The position numbers and the translations under genes are program-made. A stretch of DNA of 64,000 nt, from positions 1,674,001 through 1,738,000 of the forward strand of contig WLWP01000001.1 of assembly GCA_012103505.1 (NCBI GenBank). Reading direction: 5' to 3'. Positions 17,980 through 26,569 of this stretch are shown one piece after another. Source of the DNA: Pseudomonadales bacterium. GTDB taxonomy: Bacteria > Pseudomonadota > Gammaproteobacteria > Pseudomonadales > Azotimanducaceae. A model generated the notes under the pieces. It ran no database searches and was not told where the DNA came from. It worked only from the letters and a program-made list of their open reading frames with translations. Each line of letters opens with the position of its first letter. Within the stretch, counting starts at the first letter, position 1.

Positions 17980-18467
17980 GCGGATACCTCCGTTGCGAGT
18001 TCTGCCGCTTTGCTAGACGTCTCCGCGACTGACAAAATTGCCTTCTTGATCCGTGGATAACAGCCGCAGCGACAGATATTGCCTGCCATAGCATTTTCCA
18101 ATTCTGCTTCGGACGGGTTTGGATTCTCTGCCAAGAAAGCCGCGGCACTCATGATCTGTCCAGACTGACAGTAGCCACACTGTGGCACACTCTGTTCAGC
18201 CCAGGCGGCTTGCAGGGGGTGTAGGTCCTCCGGCGTACCCAGACCTTCGATCGTCGTGATCGCTTTGCCAGCAACGGCACTGATAGGAAGGACACAGGTT
18301 CGAACTGCCTGCCCGTCGAGATGCATGGTGCATGCTCCGCACAATCCTGCGCCACAGCCATATTTTGAGCCTTTCAACTTAAACGTGTCCCGCACCGCCC
18401 AAAGTAATGGCGTGTCCGGTGTGTCATCGGTGCGTACAACTTCACCATTTAGGGTAAATTCAATCAT
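17976..18467 (-). CDS. 2Fe-2S small subunit (IorA-like) of the molybdenum hydroxylase
   Basis: About 163 aa with two 2Fe-2S clusters: the plant-type N-terminal one (Cys38, Cys43, Cys46, Cys58; YGCGAGLCGAC) and the helical C-terminal one (Cys97, Cys100, Cys132, Cys134; QCGYCQSGQ and NICRCGCYPRI). It passes electrons from the molybdenum subunit encoded next. The ATG at 18467 has GAGG eight bases upstream and is preferred to the one at 18494. It has no signal and probably rides out with the Tat signal of its partner. Confidence 0.92.
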   Translation of the reverse strand: MIEFTLNGEVVRTDDTPDTPLLWAVRDTFKLKGSKYGCGAGLCGACTMHLDGQAVRTCVLPISAVAGKAITTIEGLGTPEDLHPLQAAWAEQSVPQCGYCQSGQIMSAAAFLAENPNPSEAELENAMAGNICRCGCYPRIKKAILSVAETSSKAAELATEVSA

Positions 18468-18574
18468 CGCGAAGACCTCAGTATTGGGGATCATGTAAAC
18501 GCCGGTATCTTACTGAAAAAATTGGCATATAGAGCAATAATTCTGGCTTGCTCTGAAAGAGACCTTAGCGCCGG

Positions 18575-19219
18575 TTACTGACTAACCGCAGGGAAAATCA
18601 AGAGGTCGTCCCCGGCTTGCCATTTGGGATATTTAGTCATAACCGCGAGAAACAACTCACTGGTCAAGAACCTGTTCAACCAACCAACCAAGTTGGTATG
18701 AGCAGTTTGATCGAACCAAGCTTTGTCCACGTGAGCAAATTGGCGGACAAAGGGCATTACCGCAACATCGGCAAAACTGAGCCTATCTCCCATCAGCCAA
18801 GATTGACTTGCAAGTTTTTGATCTAGCTCGACGAGGTATGGCTCCGCAGCTTGTCGATACTCTAATTGGGTCTGTTCTGGATAACGGTCATGATATTTGT
18901 AGCGGTCCAATATAGGCTTGAAATCTTCATCCACTCGCCAGATCAAATCGTCAGCCTCAGTGCGATTAACACCTAGCCAGTCATCCGGATCGCGCTGACT
19001 CAGCGCCCACATCATGACATCCAAGGACTCATCTAGAATTTTGTCAGGTAGAACCAAGACGGGTACGGTGCCCTTCGCTGAATACTCAAGCATCGACGGC
19101 GGCTTCTCTCGCAGCACAACTTCGCGGAGTTCACACTGCACACCGACATAGTAGAGCGTCATACGCGCGCGCATCGCATATGGACAACGACGAAACGAAT
19201 ATAGAATCGGTGGTGTCAT
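18575..19219 (-). CDS. Glutathione S-transferase family protein
   Basis: A 214-aa two-domain GST. The thioredoxin-like part has RRCPYAMRARM with Cys12 in the active position, KGTVPVLVLPD (cis-Pro) and DESLDVM. The Cys active site resembles omega/beta-type or glutathione-dependent reductive enzymes rather than Tyr/Ser GSTs. It lies eight bases after the SelA-like gene and ends the three-gene unit that begins at 21444. This is an unusual partner for the sugar-type enzymes upstream. Confidence 0.88.
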   Translation of the reverse strand: MTPPILYSFRRCPYAMRARMTLYYVGVQCELREVVLREKPPSMLEYSAKGTVPVLVLPDKILDESLDVMMWALSQRDPDDWLGVNRTEADDLIWRVDEDFKPILDRYKYHDRYPEQTQLEYRQAAEPYLVELDQKLASQSWLMGDRLSFADVAVMPFVRQFAHVDKAWFDQTAHTNLVGWLNRFLTSELFLAVMTKYPKWQAGDDLLIFPAVSQ

Positions 19220-19227
19220 TCGATCTC

Positions 19228-20310
19228 CTATTCGGATCGTCTTTGATAGCGGCTAATCTTTTCGACAATGAGTGCGACATCACCTTCTTTGAGCTCCCGC
19301 CCGTCCAGCAGCAGCAACCCGGCCTGCACTTCATGAGCGCGCGCGAAAATGGCGGGGTCTCCTTGAGCGAGAAAGTCATTCAAACGAACCAACCAATTCG
19401 CATCATCACAGCGCAATCCTACCCGATTTATCGGACGGCCTGCTCGATCTGCCACCCATTCCACACGCACAGGCCCATTTGCAAAGAGTTGCAACAATTC
19501 AGCGTATAGCGACTGCATATCGCTTTCGGAATTTTCAGTAGGGTAGTCCGCCAAAGCCATCAGGAACGCTGCGATCTGCTCCTTACCGACCTTCATAGCT
19601 CGCGCGATGCCTCGATTTTGCTGTTCGCACCGCTCGATCAAATCAGCCACGCCAGCCAGGAATCCAATGGTTGGTCCCGCCATTGCCTTGCCACCAGAAT
19701 AGGTTACAAGCGTCGCCCCCATTTCGATATAGACGCCCAGATCTTCTTCAGCCGCTGCGTCTACTAATAAAGGCAAGTTGTGCGCCCGACTAACCTGGAT
19801 CAATCCTGCCAATGAAAGCTCTCGCCCACGGGTATGGTGAGATTGGACATAGAGTAGACCAGCAGTCTTGGCGTTAATGAATTGGGCGGGGTTTGCAGCG
19901 ATTTCTCGATCAGGCACCAAAACCGGTATACCGCCACCGAGGCGTATCATTTGTTCAACACGCGCGCCAAAGTTCACGTTGTGGCTGGCCGCCAACAAGA
20001 TCTCACGCTTAGAGGTTCCCGGGTTAGGGATCTCGAGAGTCAGTTCCGGTTTTTCTCGACAGATCATCGCCGCCGTACCGATGGCTATCCCTGCCGCAGC
20101 ACCACTTGTGACACTTGCAGCTTCTGCGCCACAGCGTTTGGCAATGTGCTCTCCAGCGACCCGACGTAACTCCGCCATTTCAACGTGCTGACTGGCGGCT
20201 TGCTGCAACGTCTGTGCGACGCTTTCGGATTGTGCGCTACCACCCAACGCAGTCATTTTCCCAGATGCGTTGATGACACGCCGCAAACCCAAATTTTCGA
20301 ACGGAGACAT
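19228..20310 (-). CDS. SelA-like PLP-dependent lyase (DgaE family)
   Basis: A 360-aa fold-type I PLP enzyme. Lys208 in TYSGGKAMAGP is the predicted Schiff-base lysine, and Asp184 in LLVDAAAEED would contact the pyridine nitrogen. It is about 100 residues shorter than selenocysteine synthase and lacks its N-terminal domain; relatives include D-glucosaminate-6-phosphate ammonia-lyase. It begins directly after the amidohydrolase stop. This pairing recurs in bacteria (Enterococcus EF_0837/EF_0838 type), supporting a catabolic role on an amino sugar acid or a related hydroxy-amino acid. No selenium genes are nearby. Confidence 0.85.
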   Translation of the reverse strand: MSPFENLGLRRVINASGKMTALGGSAQSESVAQTLQQAASQHVEMAELRRVAGEHIAKRCGAEAASVTSGAAAGIAIGTAAMICREKPELTLEIPNPGTSKREILLAASHNVNFGARVEQMIRLGGGIPVLVPDREIAANPAQFINAKTAGLLYVQSHHTRGRELSLAGLIQVSRAHNLPLLVDAAAEEDLGVYIEMGATLVTYSGGKAMAGPTIGFLAGVADLIERCEQQNRGIARAMKVGKEQIAAFLMALADYPTENSESDMQSLYAELLQLFANGPVRVEWVADRAGRPINRVGLRCDDANWLVRLNDFLAQGDPAIFARAHEVQAGLLLLDGRELKEGDVALIVEKISRYQRRSE

Positions 20311-21444
20311 TTACAACGGTTCTTGCACAGAAAAGAATTCGCCGTTAACTACGCAACCAATCGGTTCAATGAACGAGCGAGACTGTCGTATGGAGCCTTC
20401 AGCATCCTCGAGCTCCACTTCACCTTCTCGCTCTCTGAATATGCTGGCGGTTGTTGCCAGTCCGGGGACCAAGCTACCAAACCCATATTGATCTATGCCA
20501 ATGGCGGCGGCTGGCAGATTGGACACTCGTGACACCACCTCCGGCAGCGAAAAGCCCAAGGAGCGCACCTTAGTCATAGTGCGCGCTAGACTGACTGCAT
20601 ACCGGTCTACATTACCCTGATGTAAATCTGACGAAATACAATGCAACGGCATCCCTTGCTCCATCGCAGTTTCGAAAACACGGAAACTAAAACTTGAGCG
20701 CCCGTGGCCCAAATCAACCACAACACCACGCTTAACCGCCTCCTTAAAGGGCGCGATCACTTCATCCCGATAGCCAAGTACGCCGCCGATTTTGCCATGG
20801 TAGGTGTGCGTCACAATGTCGCCTGGGCGCAACAAATCTAGGACATCATCTATCAAAGGCGGTGCGTTTCCAACGTGCAGCATCAGGGGCTTATTGACCA
20901 AACTCGCGGCTTTGCGAGCAATTTTTACTGCCTCCAAGCCAAACGCGCCGGTGTGACTCTGGGAGGCTAGGACTTTTACACCGACAAGCCAGTCTGCATG
21001 GCGATCGAAGGCTTTCACGACGCCGTCAAGATCGAGCAAATCTGGACGCGATGCATGGCCTACGCCGAGATGGGGCAATCCTGGGGAACCAATATTAATG
21101 AACGCAAAAACTTGGGTCGCTTGGGTTTGATGCACGTTCTCCGGAAATGCGTCAATCGTTATCGCACCAGAAGATCCAGCATCAACCACACACGCCACAC
21201 CTTGGCGCACTCCGATGCGATCCGCGCTCACGCGACTGTTGGTGAACATTGAATGGTTGAAAACATGCGTATGCAAATCCACAAAACCAGGCGCGACGAA
21301 GGCGTTTGTCGCATCGATCACCAACACGCCCTCTCGAGGTTCGGCTTCACTCAGCACGCCATCCTCAAAGTAAACATCACGCTCGGTCTCGGTTCCAGAT
21401 GCAGGATCTAAAACCGTACCGCCTTTAATTAGTATGTCAGCCAC
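20311..21444 (-). CDS. Amidohydrolase/deacetylase-family metallohydrolase
   Basis: A 377-aa TIM-barrel amidohydrolase (dihydroorotase-like subtype). The metal ligands are visible: His58 and His60 in VDLHTHV, a carboxylated-lysine candidate Lys157 in VGVKVLAS, His190 in LMLHVG, His213/216 in THTYHGK and Asp273 in SSDLHQG. It is predicted to remove an acyl group or open a cyclic amide. It leads the unit with the SelA-like enzyme and GST, with zero-base spacing to the former. A deacetylation followed by PLP-dependent elimination is the simplest reading, but the substrate is unproven. Confidence 0.87.
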   Translation of the reverse strand: MADILIKGGTVLDPASGTETERDVYFEDGVLSEAEPREGVLVIDATNAFVAPGFVDLHTHVFNHSMFTNSRVSADRIGVRQGVACVVDAGSSGAITIDAFPENVHQTQATQVFAFINIGSPGLPHLGVGHASRPDLLDLDGVVKAFDRHADWLVGVKVLASQSHTGAFGLEAVKIARKAASLVNKPLMLHVGNAPPLIDDVLDLLRPGDIVTHTYHGKIGGVLGYRDEVIAPFKEAVKRGVVVDLGHGRSSFSFRVFETAMEQGMPLHCISSDLHQGNVDRYAVSLARTMTKVRSLGFSLPEVVSRVSNLPAAAIGIDQYGFGSLVPGLATTASIFREREGEVELEDAEGSIRQSRSFIEPIGCVVNGEFFSVQEPL

Positions 21445-21502
21445 TGATGGTGTTCCTCGTTATCTCTTGAGATGATCATGAATTCCCACTGCTGGGTCAA
21501 AC

Positions 21503-22453
21503 GTGGAATTTCTAGTTGGCACTTACACACGAAATACTGTATCTGAAGGTATTTACCGTGTGGAATTTGATGAACACACTGGCGTCTTAAGAGAGCCTGT
21601 TTTGGCGCTACGCGCTGACAACCCAAGCTTCTTAGTCGCGGATGAACGGACGCTTTTTGTCGCGAACGAGATTGGTGATGCTGAACTTGGTGGTGAAATC
21701 ACTGTCTTTGACCGAAGTCGGCAAAAGCTGGACTTGGCTCAGGTCGTTGCGAGCCACGGTAAAGACCCGTGTCATCTGGCGCTGTCCGACACTCATCTTG
21801 CCGTTGCCAACTACAGTGGCGGTACCGTAGCTCTGTTCAAACGAGAGCAAAGCAAACTTGCAGACGACCCAAAAATCATCCGTCACACAAAGCGTGGTCC
21901 CCACACTCGCCAAAAGAACCCACATCCCCATGGCGTGTATTTCATAGAGACATCTCTCTGGGTAACGGATCTAGGCGGAGATTGCTTAGAACAATATGAC
22001 CTATCTGGCGATCATCAGGCGACCTGGGAAACAGAAGCTGGCGCAGGACCTCGCCATCTAAGTGGTGATGGGCGTTACCTTGTTAACGAACTCAACAACA
22101 CAGTTCACGACCGAGACGACGGCCGGAAAGTTCTGTGTGTTCCTGATGGGTGGGAAGAGGATTCAATCGCAGCTGAGATCGTCGCAACAAATGGCATGGT
22201 CTATGTCAGTAACCGGGGCCACGACACGATCGCCGTGTTAAACACCACTCCTGCTCTTGAATTGGTCGATTACTTTGATACTGGAGGCGCGCATCCGCGC
22301 CATTTTGTCGTCACGCCCGAAGGACAATGGCTGCTCGTGGCCAACAAAGACACATCCAACTTAACGGCATTGCCGATTCTAACCGATGGAACTCTTGGCG
22401 AGATCGCAGACAGTGTCGTTTGCCCGAGCCCGACCTGCATCTTACCTATCTAA
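21503..22453 (+). CDS. Lactonase-family beta-propeller protein
   Basis: A 316-aa protein of the PF10282 type (6-phosphogluconolactonase/muconate-cycloisomerase-like seven-bladed propeller). It has the typical FLVGTYTR opening and the repeated blade phrases SFLVADERTLFVANE, CHLALSDTHLAVANY, GPRHLSGDGRYLV and HPRHFVVTPEGQWLLVAN. The start is GTG. No signal peptide is seen. It is divergent from the amidohydrolase unit, so one control region (21445-21502) may serve both. Its last codons and stop fall inside the first unit of the 14-bp tandem array. It would open a sugar-acid lactone. Confidence 0.87.
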   Translation: MEFLVGTYTRNTVSEGIYRVEFDEHTGVLREPVLALRADNPSFLVADERTLFVANEIGDAELGGEITVFDRSRQKLDLAQVVASHGKDPCHLALSDTHLAVANYSGGTVALFKREQSKLADDPKIIRHTKRGPHTRQKNPHPHGVYFIETSLWVTDLGGDCLEQYDLSGDHQATWETEAGAGPRHLSGDGRYLVNELNNTVHDRDDGRKVLCVPDGWEEDSIAAEIVATNGMVYVSNRGHDTIAVLNTTPALELVDYFDTGGAHPRHFVVTPEGQWLLVANKDTSNLTALPILTDGTLGEIADSVVCPSPTCILPI

Positions 22454-22570
22454 TCTCCCCTATCTAATTTCACCTATCTATTCTTGCCGATCTAACCTTA
22501 CCCACCCAACCTAACCGACCGAACCTTACCGACCCAACCTTACCGATCTAACCCTACCGATCTAACAGAG
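22445..22570. repeat. 14-bp tandem array, nine units (minisatellite)
   Basis: Nine head-to-tail 14-base units with no spacers run from 22445. Units 4, 6, 7 and 8 are close to CCGATCTAACCTTA; units 1-3 begin CCTATCTA. The array contains the stop codon of the lactonase gene (22451-22453) at one end and the last ten codons and stop of the kinase gene (22540-22542) at the other. The unit length is not a multiple of three. The preceding coding bases 22430-22444 (CCGACCTGCATCTTA) look like a possible founder copy. Confidence 0.9.
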
Positions 22571-23940
22571 CGGCGAAGAGATCTGCGATCTAGTTGAGCC
22601 CATTGTTCGTAGAGTTCTGCATACTCCTCGACCAATTCTCTCTCAGGCTTTATTGCTTCGGTGACCACCAACATGTTTTCAGACGCAGCGCGCAGATCAA
22701 CATGATGGCCTAAGGCAACCGCCAAACACATTGCGGCTCCACGTGATTCGACATAGCCATCAGACAACTCCAAAGTCTGGTTCAAAGTGTTGGCGAGGAT
22801 TCTTACCCAGCCCTCACTCTTGGAACCACCGCCCGACAACCGAACAAAATTGGGCGCGCCAGTCCAACCCACCACCTGGTTGAAAATCTCCTTCACGGCA
22901 AAGCTCGTACCCTCCAAAATACTCTGCCCAAGATCCATGTGGTCGTGCTCCAAACGTAAACCTACAAACCGTCCAGTTCGGTGTGCGTTGCGCTCCGGCG
23001 CAACTTGACCACCAAGGTAGGGGAGAAAGCTCACTCCTTTCGCGCCCGGTTTTCGTTTACTCGTCAGCAAATCAAATTCACCGGATCGATGTACTAAATC
23101 AAGAAACCAATCTACGGACCGTCCCGCCCACAGCGCGTTACCACCATAGATGTTCAAGTCTGGCGGCAATTTGTAAAAGTGGTGCGCAGCAACAATCTTG
23201 TGCGCTGAATTTGCGCGCACGACTGCATGGGTTCCTAAAGTGACGACTAAGTCGCGATCGCTGACTGCGCCGCTGCCAATATTGGCCGCCAAACCATCGT
23301 GAGCACCCACTACCACAGGCGTATCTGACGGTAATCCTGCTAGTGCGGCAACTTCTTTCTTAATCGTCCCAGCAATGTCCCAGGGCAAACGACTGGTTGG
23401 TAAACGCGTGGCGTTGCCGACAACATCTTCGGCATCCCCCCATGCTGATCCATCCGGACCTGTCGCCCAATCTGTTTGGTGTTCTCCTGTTAAGCACAAC
23501 AGAAGATAGTCTTTCGCGTAACAGATACGCTTTATTGGTGGACTGTTTTGCTCCTTTACCCACTGGTACTTCGCCAATACGTTCAATACCACTGAGGGGC
23601 AGTCGAGCGAGGCTTGTCGAAGTGCTTTGAGTTGTTCCGCATGACGGGAGTCCCGCCATACACCGGTGATCGCACGATCGTTGTCATCCAGGAAAATTCC
23701 TGCCCCACCCCGACCCGAAATTGCAATCCCAAGTACTTGGCCTGGGATTTTGGCGACAATGTTCTTAAGTAACTCTTGTGTGTCAGTCCACCAACCTGCC
23801 GGATCCTGTATCGCACCAAACTGATCCTTGCTCTCCTGGTGCCGCCGTTCCAACGCATACTGTAAAGTACCGTCCAAGGCAACGGCGGCAACTTTCAAAC
23901 GAGAAGTGCCGAGATCGATGGCTATTAACGAATCAGACAT
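22540..23940 (-). CDS. FGGY-family carbohydrate kinase (xylulokinase-like)
   Basis: A 466-aa sugar kinase with two ASKHA domains. It has the N-terminal phosphate loop AIDLGTSRLKVA, catalytic base Asp215 in VGAHDGLAAN, and the C-terminal adenosine region RLSGGGSKSEGWVRILAN. It phosphorylates a pentulose, polyol or similar sugar. It is convergent with the lactonase and divergent from the second PhyH gene. Both ends are repeat-bearing: the C-terminus (SVRSVGLDR) is translated from 14-bp units and the start codon lies in a 19-bp repeat. The substrate cannot be fixed from sequence. Confidence 0.88.
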   Translation of the reverse strand: MSDSLIAIDLGTSRLKVAAVALDGTLQYALERRHQESKDQFGAIQDPAGWWTDTQELLKNIVAKIPGQVLGIAISGRGGAGIFLDDNDRAITGVWRDSRHAEQLKALRQASLDCPSVVLNVLAKYQWVKEQNSPPIKRICYAKDYLLLCLTGEHQTDWATGPDGSAWGDAEDVVGNATRLPTSRLPWDIAGTIKKEVAALAGLPSDTPVVVGAHDGLAANIGSGAVSDRDLVVTLGTHAVVRANSAHKIVAAHHFYKLPPDLNIYGGNALWAGRSVDWFLDLVHRSGEFDLLTSKRKPGAKGVSFLPYLGGQVAPERNAHRTGRFVGLRLEHDHMDLGQSILEGTSFAVKEIFNQVVGWTGAPNFVRLSGGGSKSEGWVRILANTLNQTLELSDGYVESRGAAMCLAVALGHHVDLRAASENMLVVTEAIKPERELVEEYAELYEQWAQLDRRSLRRSVRSVGLDR

Positions 23941-23975
23941 TTTTTGGCGAATCAGACTTTTGTTTGCGAATCAGA
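23929..23975. repeat. 19-bp tandem repeat at the kinase start
   Basis: CGAATCAGA recurs exactly every 19 bases at 23929, 23948 and 23967. The intervening T-rich stretches are similar in the first two units. The array covers the kinase start codon and the kinase/PhyH divergent promoter gap of only 35 bp. Confidence 0.75.
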
Positions 23976-24794
23976 ATGGGGGTGATTAGATCGGTGATTA
24001 GTCCAGCTGACAAATCACTTTTCGAAGAACAAGGGTATCTTCTTGTTCCTAATGTAGTGCCAGCCTCTCTATGCGAGGCTGTTGTCAGTTGCGTGGCCGC
24101 GTGGCTCGCGATCGACCCGATAGATCCGTCTACCTGGCCTGACCCCGAAGGACATGGGATTGTTCCTCTCCACCATGCCCAAGCTCTGTGGCAGGTCCGC
24201 CAACATCCGCAGGTGCACGAAGTGTTCGCCACGCTCTACGCGCAACAAGCGCTTTGGGTGAGTTTCGACAGAGCCTCGTTCAAGGGACCAGGTCACGAGA
24301 CAAACCTACTGGCTGAGCCCATACATTGGGACGGCGATCCGACCAATCTAAAGGACGATTCGTTTCAAGGGTTGGTCTATCTACGTGATACAGGCGTCGA
24401 TCAGGGCGCTTTCTGCTGTGTACCAGGGATATATCGAGATCTCTCTAGCTACGCTACCAATCATGTTGAAGCAATAAGAACGCGCAAGCCAAGTGGCATT
24501 AGTGAAAGTGAGATCGACGTAGTTGGTGGGAACCAGGGGTCTCTTTTGATATGGAACCGCAAACTCCCGCATTCAAGTACGGTGAACAGGTCTGGACAGC
24601 CTCGCTGGGTCCAATATGTTGCCATGGACCTAGCAAGGTCAGAGCAAGCTCGATTAGAGAGAATCAAAATGTTCGAAGACCGGCTGCCACCCAAATGGGC
24701 AGAGATTCAAAAAGTACCAGGGCAACAAATTCCGGAGCCATTTGAACCCATCGAACTTACGACCTTGGGGCGCAAACTCGTCGGATACGTGTGA
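23976..24794 (+). CDS. Phytanoyl-CoA dioxygenase-family (PhyH) enzyme
   Basis: About 272 aa. Iron ligands His117 and Asp119 (PIHWDGD) and His199 (KLPHSSTVNRSG), with Arg210 for 2-oxoglutarate, fit the PhyH fold. An open frame extends back to 23778, but those codons lie antisense within the kinase gene and have no PhyH character; the fold begins at ISPADKSLFEEQGYLLVPNV. The ATG at 23976 or one of the next GTG codons is the likely start; the ribosome site is poor. It is divergent from the FGGY kinase, so it may hydroxylate or demethylate a sugar-like or small polar compound rather than an acyl-CoA. Confidence 0.83.
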   Translation: MGVIRSVISPADKSLFEEQGYLLVPNVVPASLCEAVVSCVAAWLAIDPIDPSTWPDPEGHGIVPLHHAQALWQVRQHPQVHEVFATLYAQQALWVSFDRASFKGPGHETNLLAEPIHWDGDPTNLKDDSFQGLVYLRDTGVDQGAFCCVPGIYRDLSSYATNHVEAIRTRKPSGISESEIDVVGGNQGSLLIWNRKLPHSSTVNRSGQPRWVQYVAMDLARSEQARLERIKMFEDRLPPKWAEIQKVPGQQIPEPFEPIELTTLGRKLVGYV

Positions 24795-24914
24795 CGCAAT
24801 GCACATTTTTCGGCAACTCCATACAACAACCCATATAAGTTCAGCCTTAAGAGGGATGTGAGAAAGATCAACTCCCCGTAGCCTCGCCGCATTCATCATT
24901 GTTTGGAGTATTTG

Positions 24915-26495
24915 ATGTTACGCAAATCAATTATCGGCTGCGCTATGACCATGGGCGCCTTCTTAACCTCACAGAACGCCTTCGCAGACGTATCCCCTGT
25001 GCCGAGCGACGCAGACTTTTTAGGCATCTCAGCTTATGTCGCCAGTGGTGGGCATTTCGTTGCTTATCTCGTCCCCGAGGGTTCGGTTGGACAAGATCTA
25101 GACGGTGACGGAGTCACCAACGACACCGTCCTACAATATAAACAAGTCAACACTAACCAGGTGGTTAACACCGGCATCCCAGTCTATGGGTTTCGGATTG
25201 AAACCGACGGTAGCAATATTTTGTTCCTACAACATGAGCGGTTTGCGAATTCCGATCTGAACAACGACGGTGACCGCAACGATGTCGTACTAAGTTACTA
25301 CAACATCGCAAACGACGAAGTGCACTACCTTCCGATCACACCGACGCTAAACATAGGTTCGCGAGGTGGTCTGCGCAGCTATGACATCCACGGCCCTACG
25401 ATTAGCTATACCGAGCGAGAATATCGTATTGGTCATGACGTTACTGGGGACGGTGATACGAACGACTACGTTCTGCGAGTCTGGGATTTCGAGCAACAGC
25501 GACCAGTCGATACCGGCCTAGCGGCACTCTACGGCGACCTTAGTCACGGACGTATCGCCACAACGGTTTCGGAAAGCGCTATGCAAAGAGATCTAAACTA
25601 CGATGGTGATGAAAGCGATGCAGTCGTTCTTTACTACGACTTGGCCTCGCAGACGTACGATGTAATTCACAGTTATCGCGACCACAATCTAACGAATCCT
25701 AATTCTTATCCTGCAGCGGATGGCTGGCGTATCGTTTATCGCGCCCACGAAAGAGACGAAGATGAAGATCTTGACGGCGATGGTGACATCCGCTCACGCA
25801 GCGTGCTCATGACCGCGGATCTAACACGTAACGAGGTAACCAGTCTTGCCAGAATTGGCGCCGGTCAGGCCTGGGTACGGGGTGACTATGTCGCCTACGA
25901 GACATCAGAACACGACGTGCAGCAAGACATTAACCAAGATGGCGACTTTCAGTGGGACTCACTCGTTGGTCTAACGCACCTATGGACCGGAGAGACAACT
26001 CACTTCCAGCGCAGCGGTGAATACGTCCTGGGCGATTTAGCCCTAATTATGCGCAGCGCAGAATATCGTCTCGGAGAAACCGGCAGCGGAGTCGACGTCA
26101 ACGGTGATGGCGACACTAGTGACGGCGTTGCTTACTTTGTCAGTCTTGAACAGTCAGCCTCAAGTCAACCGCCACAACCTGAAGCTGCTGCGGCGCAAGG
26201 GTCTACTAATCAGGTCAACCCTTTGACCTTCCTAGAAGCAATTGTGGACGGCATCAATTCTCTCGAGGACGGTGGCCAAACAGTTGGTGCCCTGCCAACT
26301 CTAATGGGTGATTTATTCGCAGCAGCCAACAACCCTGCGCTAGACGATGCGGGTCGTACTGCTGCGGTCCGCCCGATTCTCGAACAGGTCTATGTGTCGG
26401 CATTGTCACTACCGGTTGATGCAGCTTTCCTAGATATAACAACTAACATTGCCTCTAACGCACAATCCCTGCTGGGTTTTATCCAGAGTCCTTAG
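24915..26495 (+). CDS. Exported protein with seven Ca-binding-loop repeats
   Basis: About 526 aa with a signal peptide (LRKSIIGCAMTMGAF, cleavage after AFA) and GGAG six bases before the ATG. Seven acidic loops of the type D-x-x-x-D-G-D-x-x-x-D start near residues 61, 114, 175, 226, 285, 338 and 394, each followed by a hydrophobic strand such as VVLSYYNI. A spacing of 51-61 residues and the number seven suggest a seven-bladed propeller with calcium loops. After residue 410 comes a Pro/Gln/Ala-rich linker and a helical C-terminal part with no membrane anchor. Function unknown; periplasmic or secreted binding protein is the likeliest class. A terminator follows. Confidence 0.8.
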   Translation: MLRKSIIGCAMTMGAFLTSQNAFADVSPVPSDADFLGISAYVASGGHFVAYLVPEGSVGQDLDGDGVTNDTVLQYKQVNTNQVVNTGIPVYGFRIETDGSNILFLQHERFANSDLNNDGDRNDVVLSYYNIANDEVHYLPITPTLNIGSRGGLRSYDIHGPTISYTEREYRIGHDVTGDGDTNDYVLRVWDFEQQRPVDTGLAALYGDLSHGRIATTVSESAMQRDLNYDGDESDAVVLYYDLASQTYDVIHSYRDHNLTNPNSYPAADGWRIVYRAHERDEDEDLDGDGDIRSRSVLMTADLTRNEVTSLARIGAGQAWVRGDYVAYETSEHDVQQDINQDGDFQWDSLVGLTHLWTGETTHFQRSGEYVLGDLALIMRSAEYRLGETGSGVDVNGDGDTSDGVAYFVSLEQSASSQPPQPEAAAAQGSTNQVNPLTFLEAIVDGINSLEDGGQTVGALPTLMGDLFAAANNPALDDAGRTAAVRPILEQVYVSALSLPVDAAFLDITTNIASNAQSLLGFIQSP

Positions 26496-26518
26496 GATTT
26501 TGCTGGGTTGTTATGTCT

Positions 26519-26548
26519 ACCGGCACCTAACGGTGCCGGTTTTCTTTT
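26519..26548. terminator. Rho-independent terminator
   Basis: ACCGGCACC and GGTGCCGGT form a perfect nine-base stem with a TAAC loop, followed by TTTCTTTT. It lies between the repeat protein and the convergent SDR gene; the T tract serves the plus strand. Confidence 0.9.
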
Positions 26549-26569
26549 GGTCCGAACAGAAAAAAGCTC

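Noticed and set aside
19228..20310. Selenocysteine synthase (selA)
   Set aside because: It is too short, lacks the N-terminal domain, and sits with an amidohydrolase rather than selB or tRNA-Sec; DgaE-like fits better.
22445..22570. CRISPR array
   Set aside because: The repeats are 14 bases, gapless and without unique spacers; no cas gene is nearby.
23778..23975. 66-codon N-terminal extension of the PhyH protein
   Set aside because: It lies antisense within the FGGY kinase gene and shows no PhyH-like sequence before the ATG at 23976.
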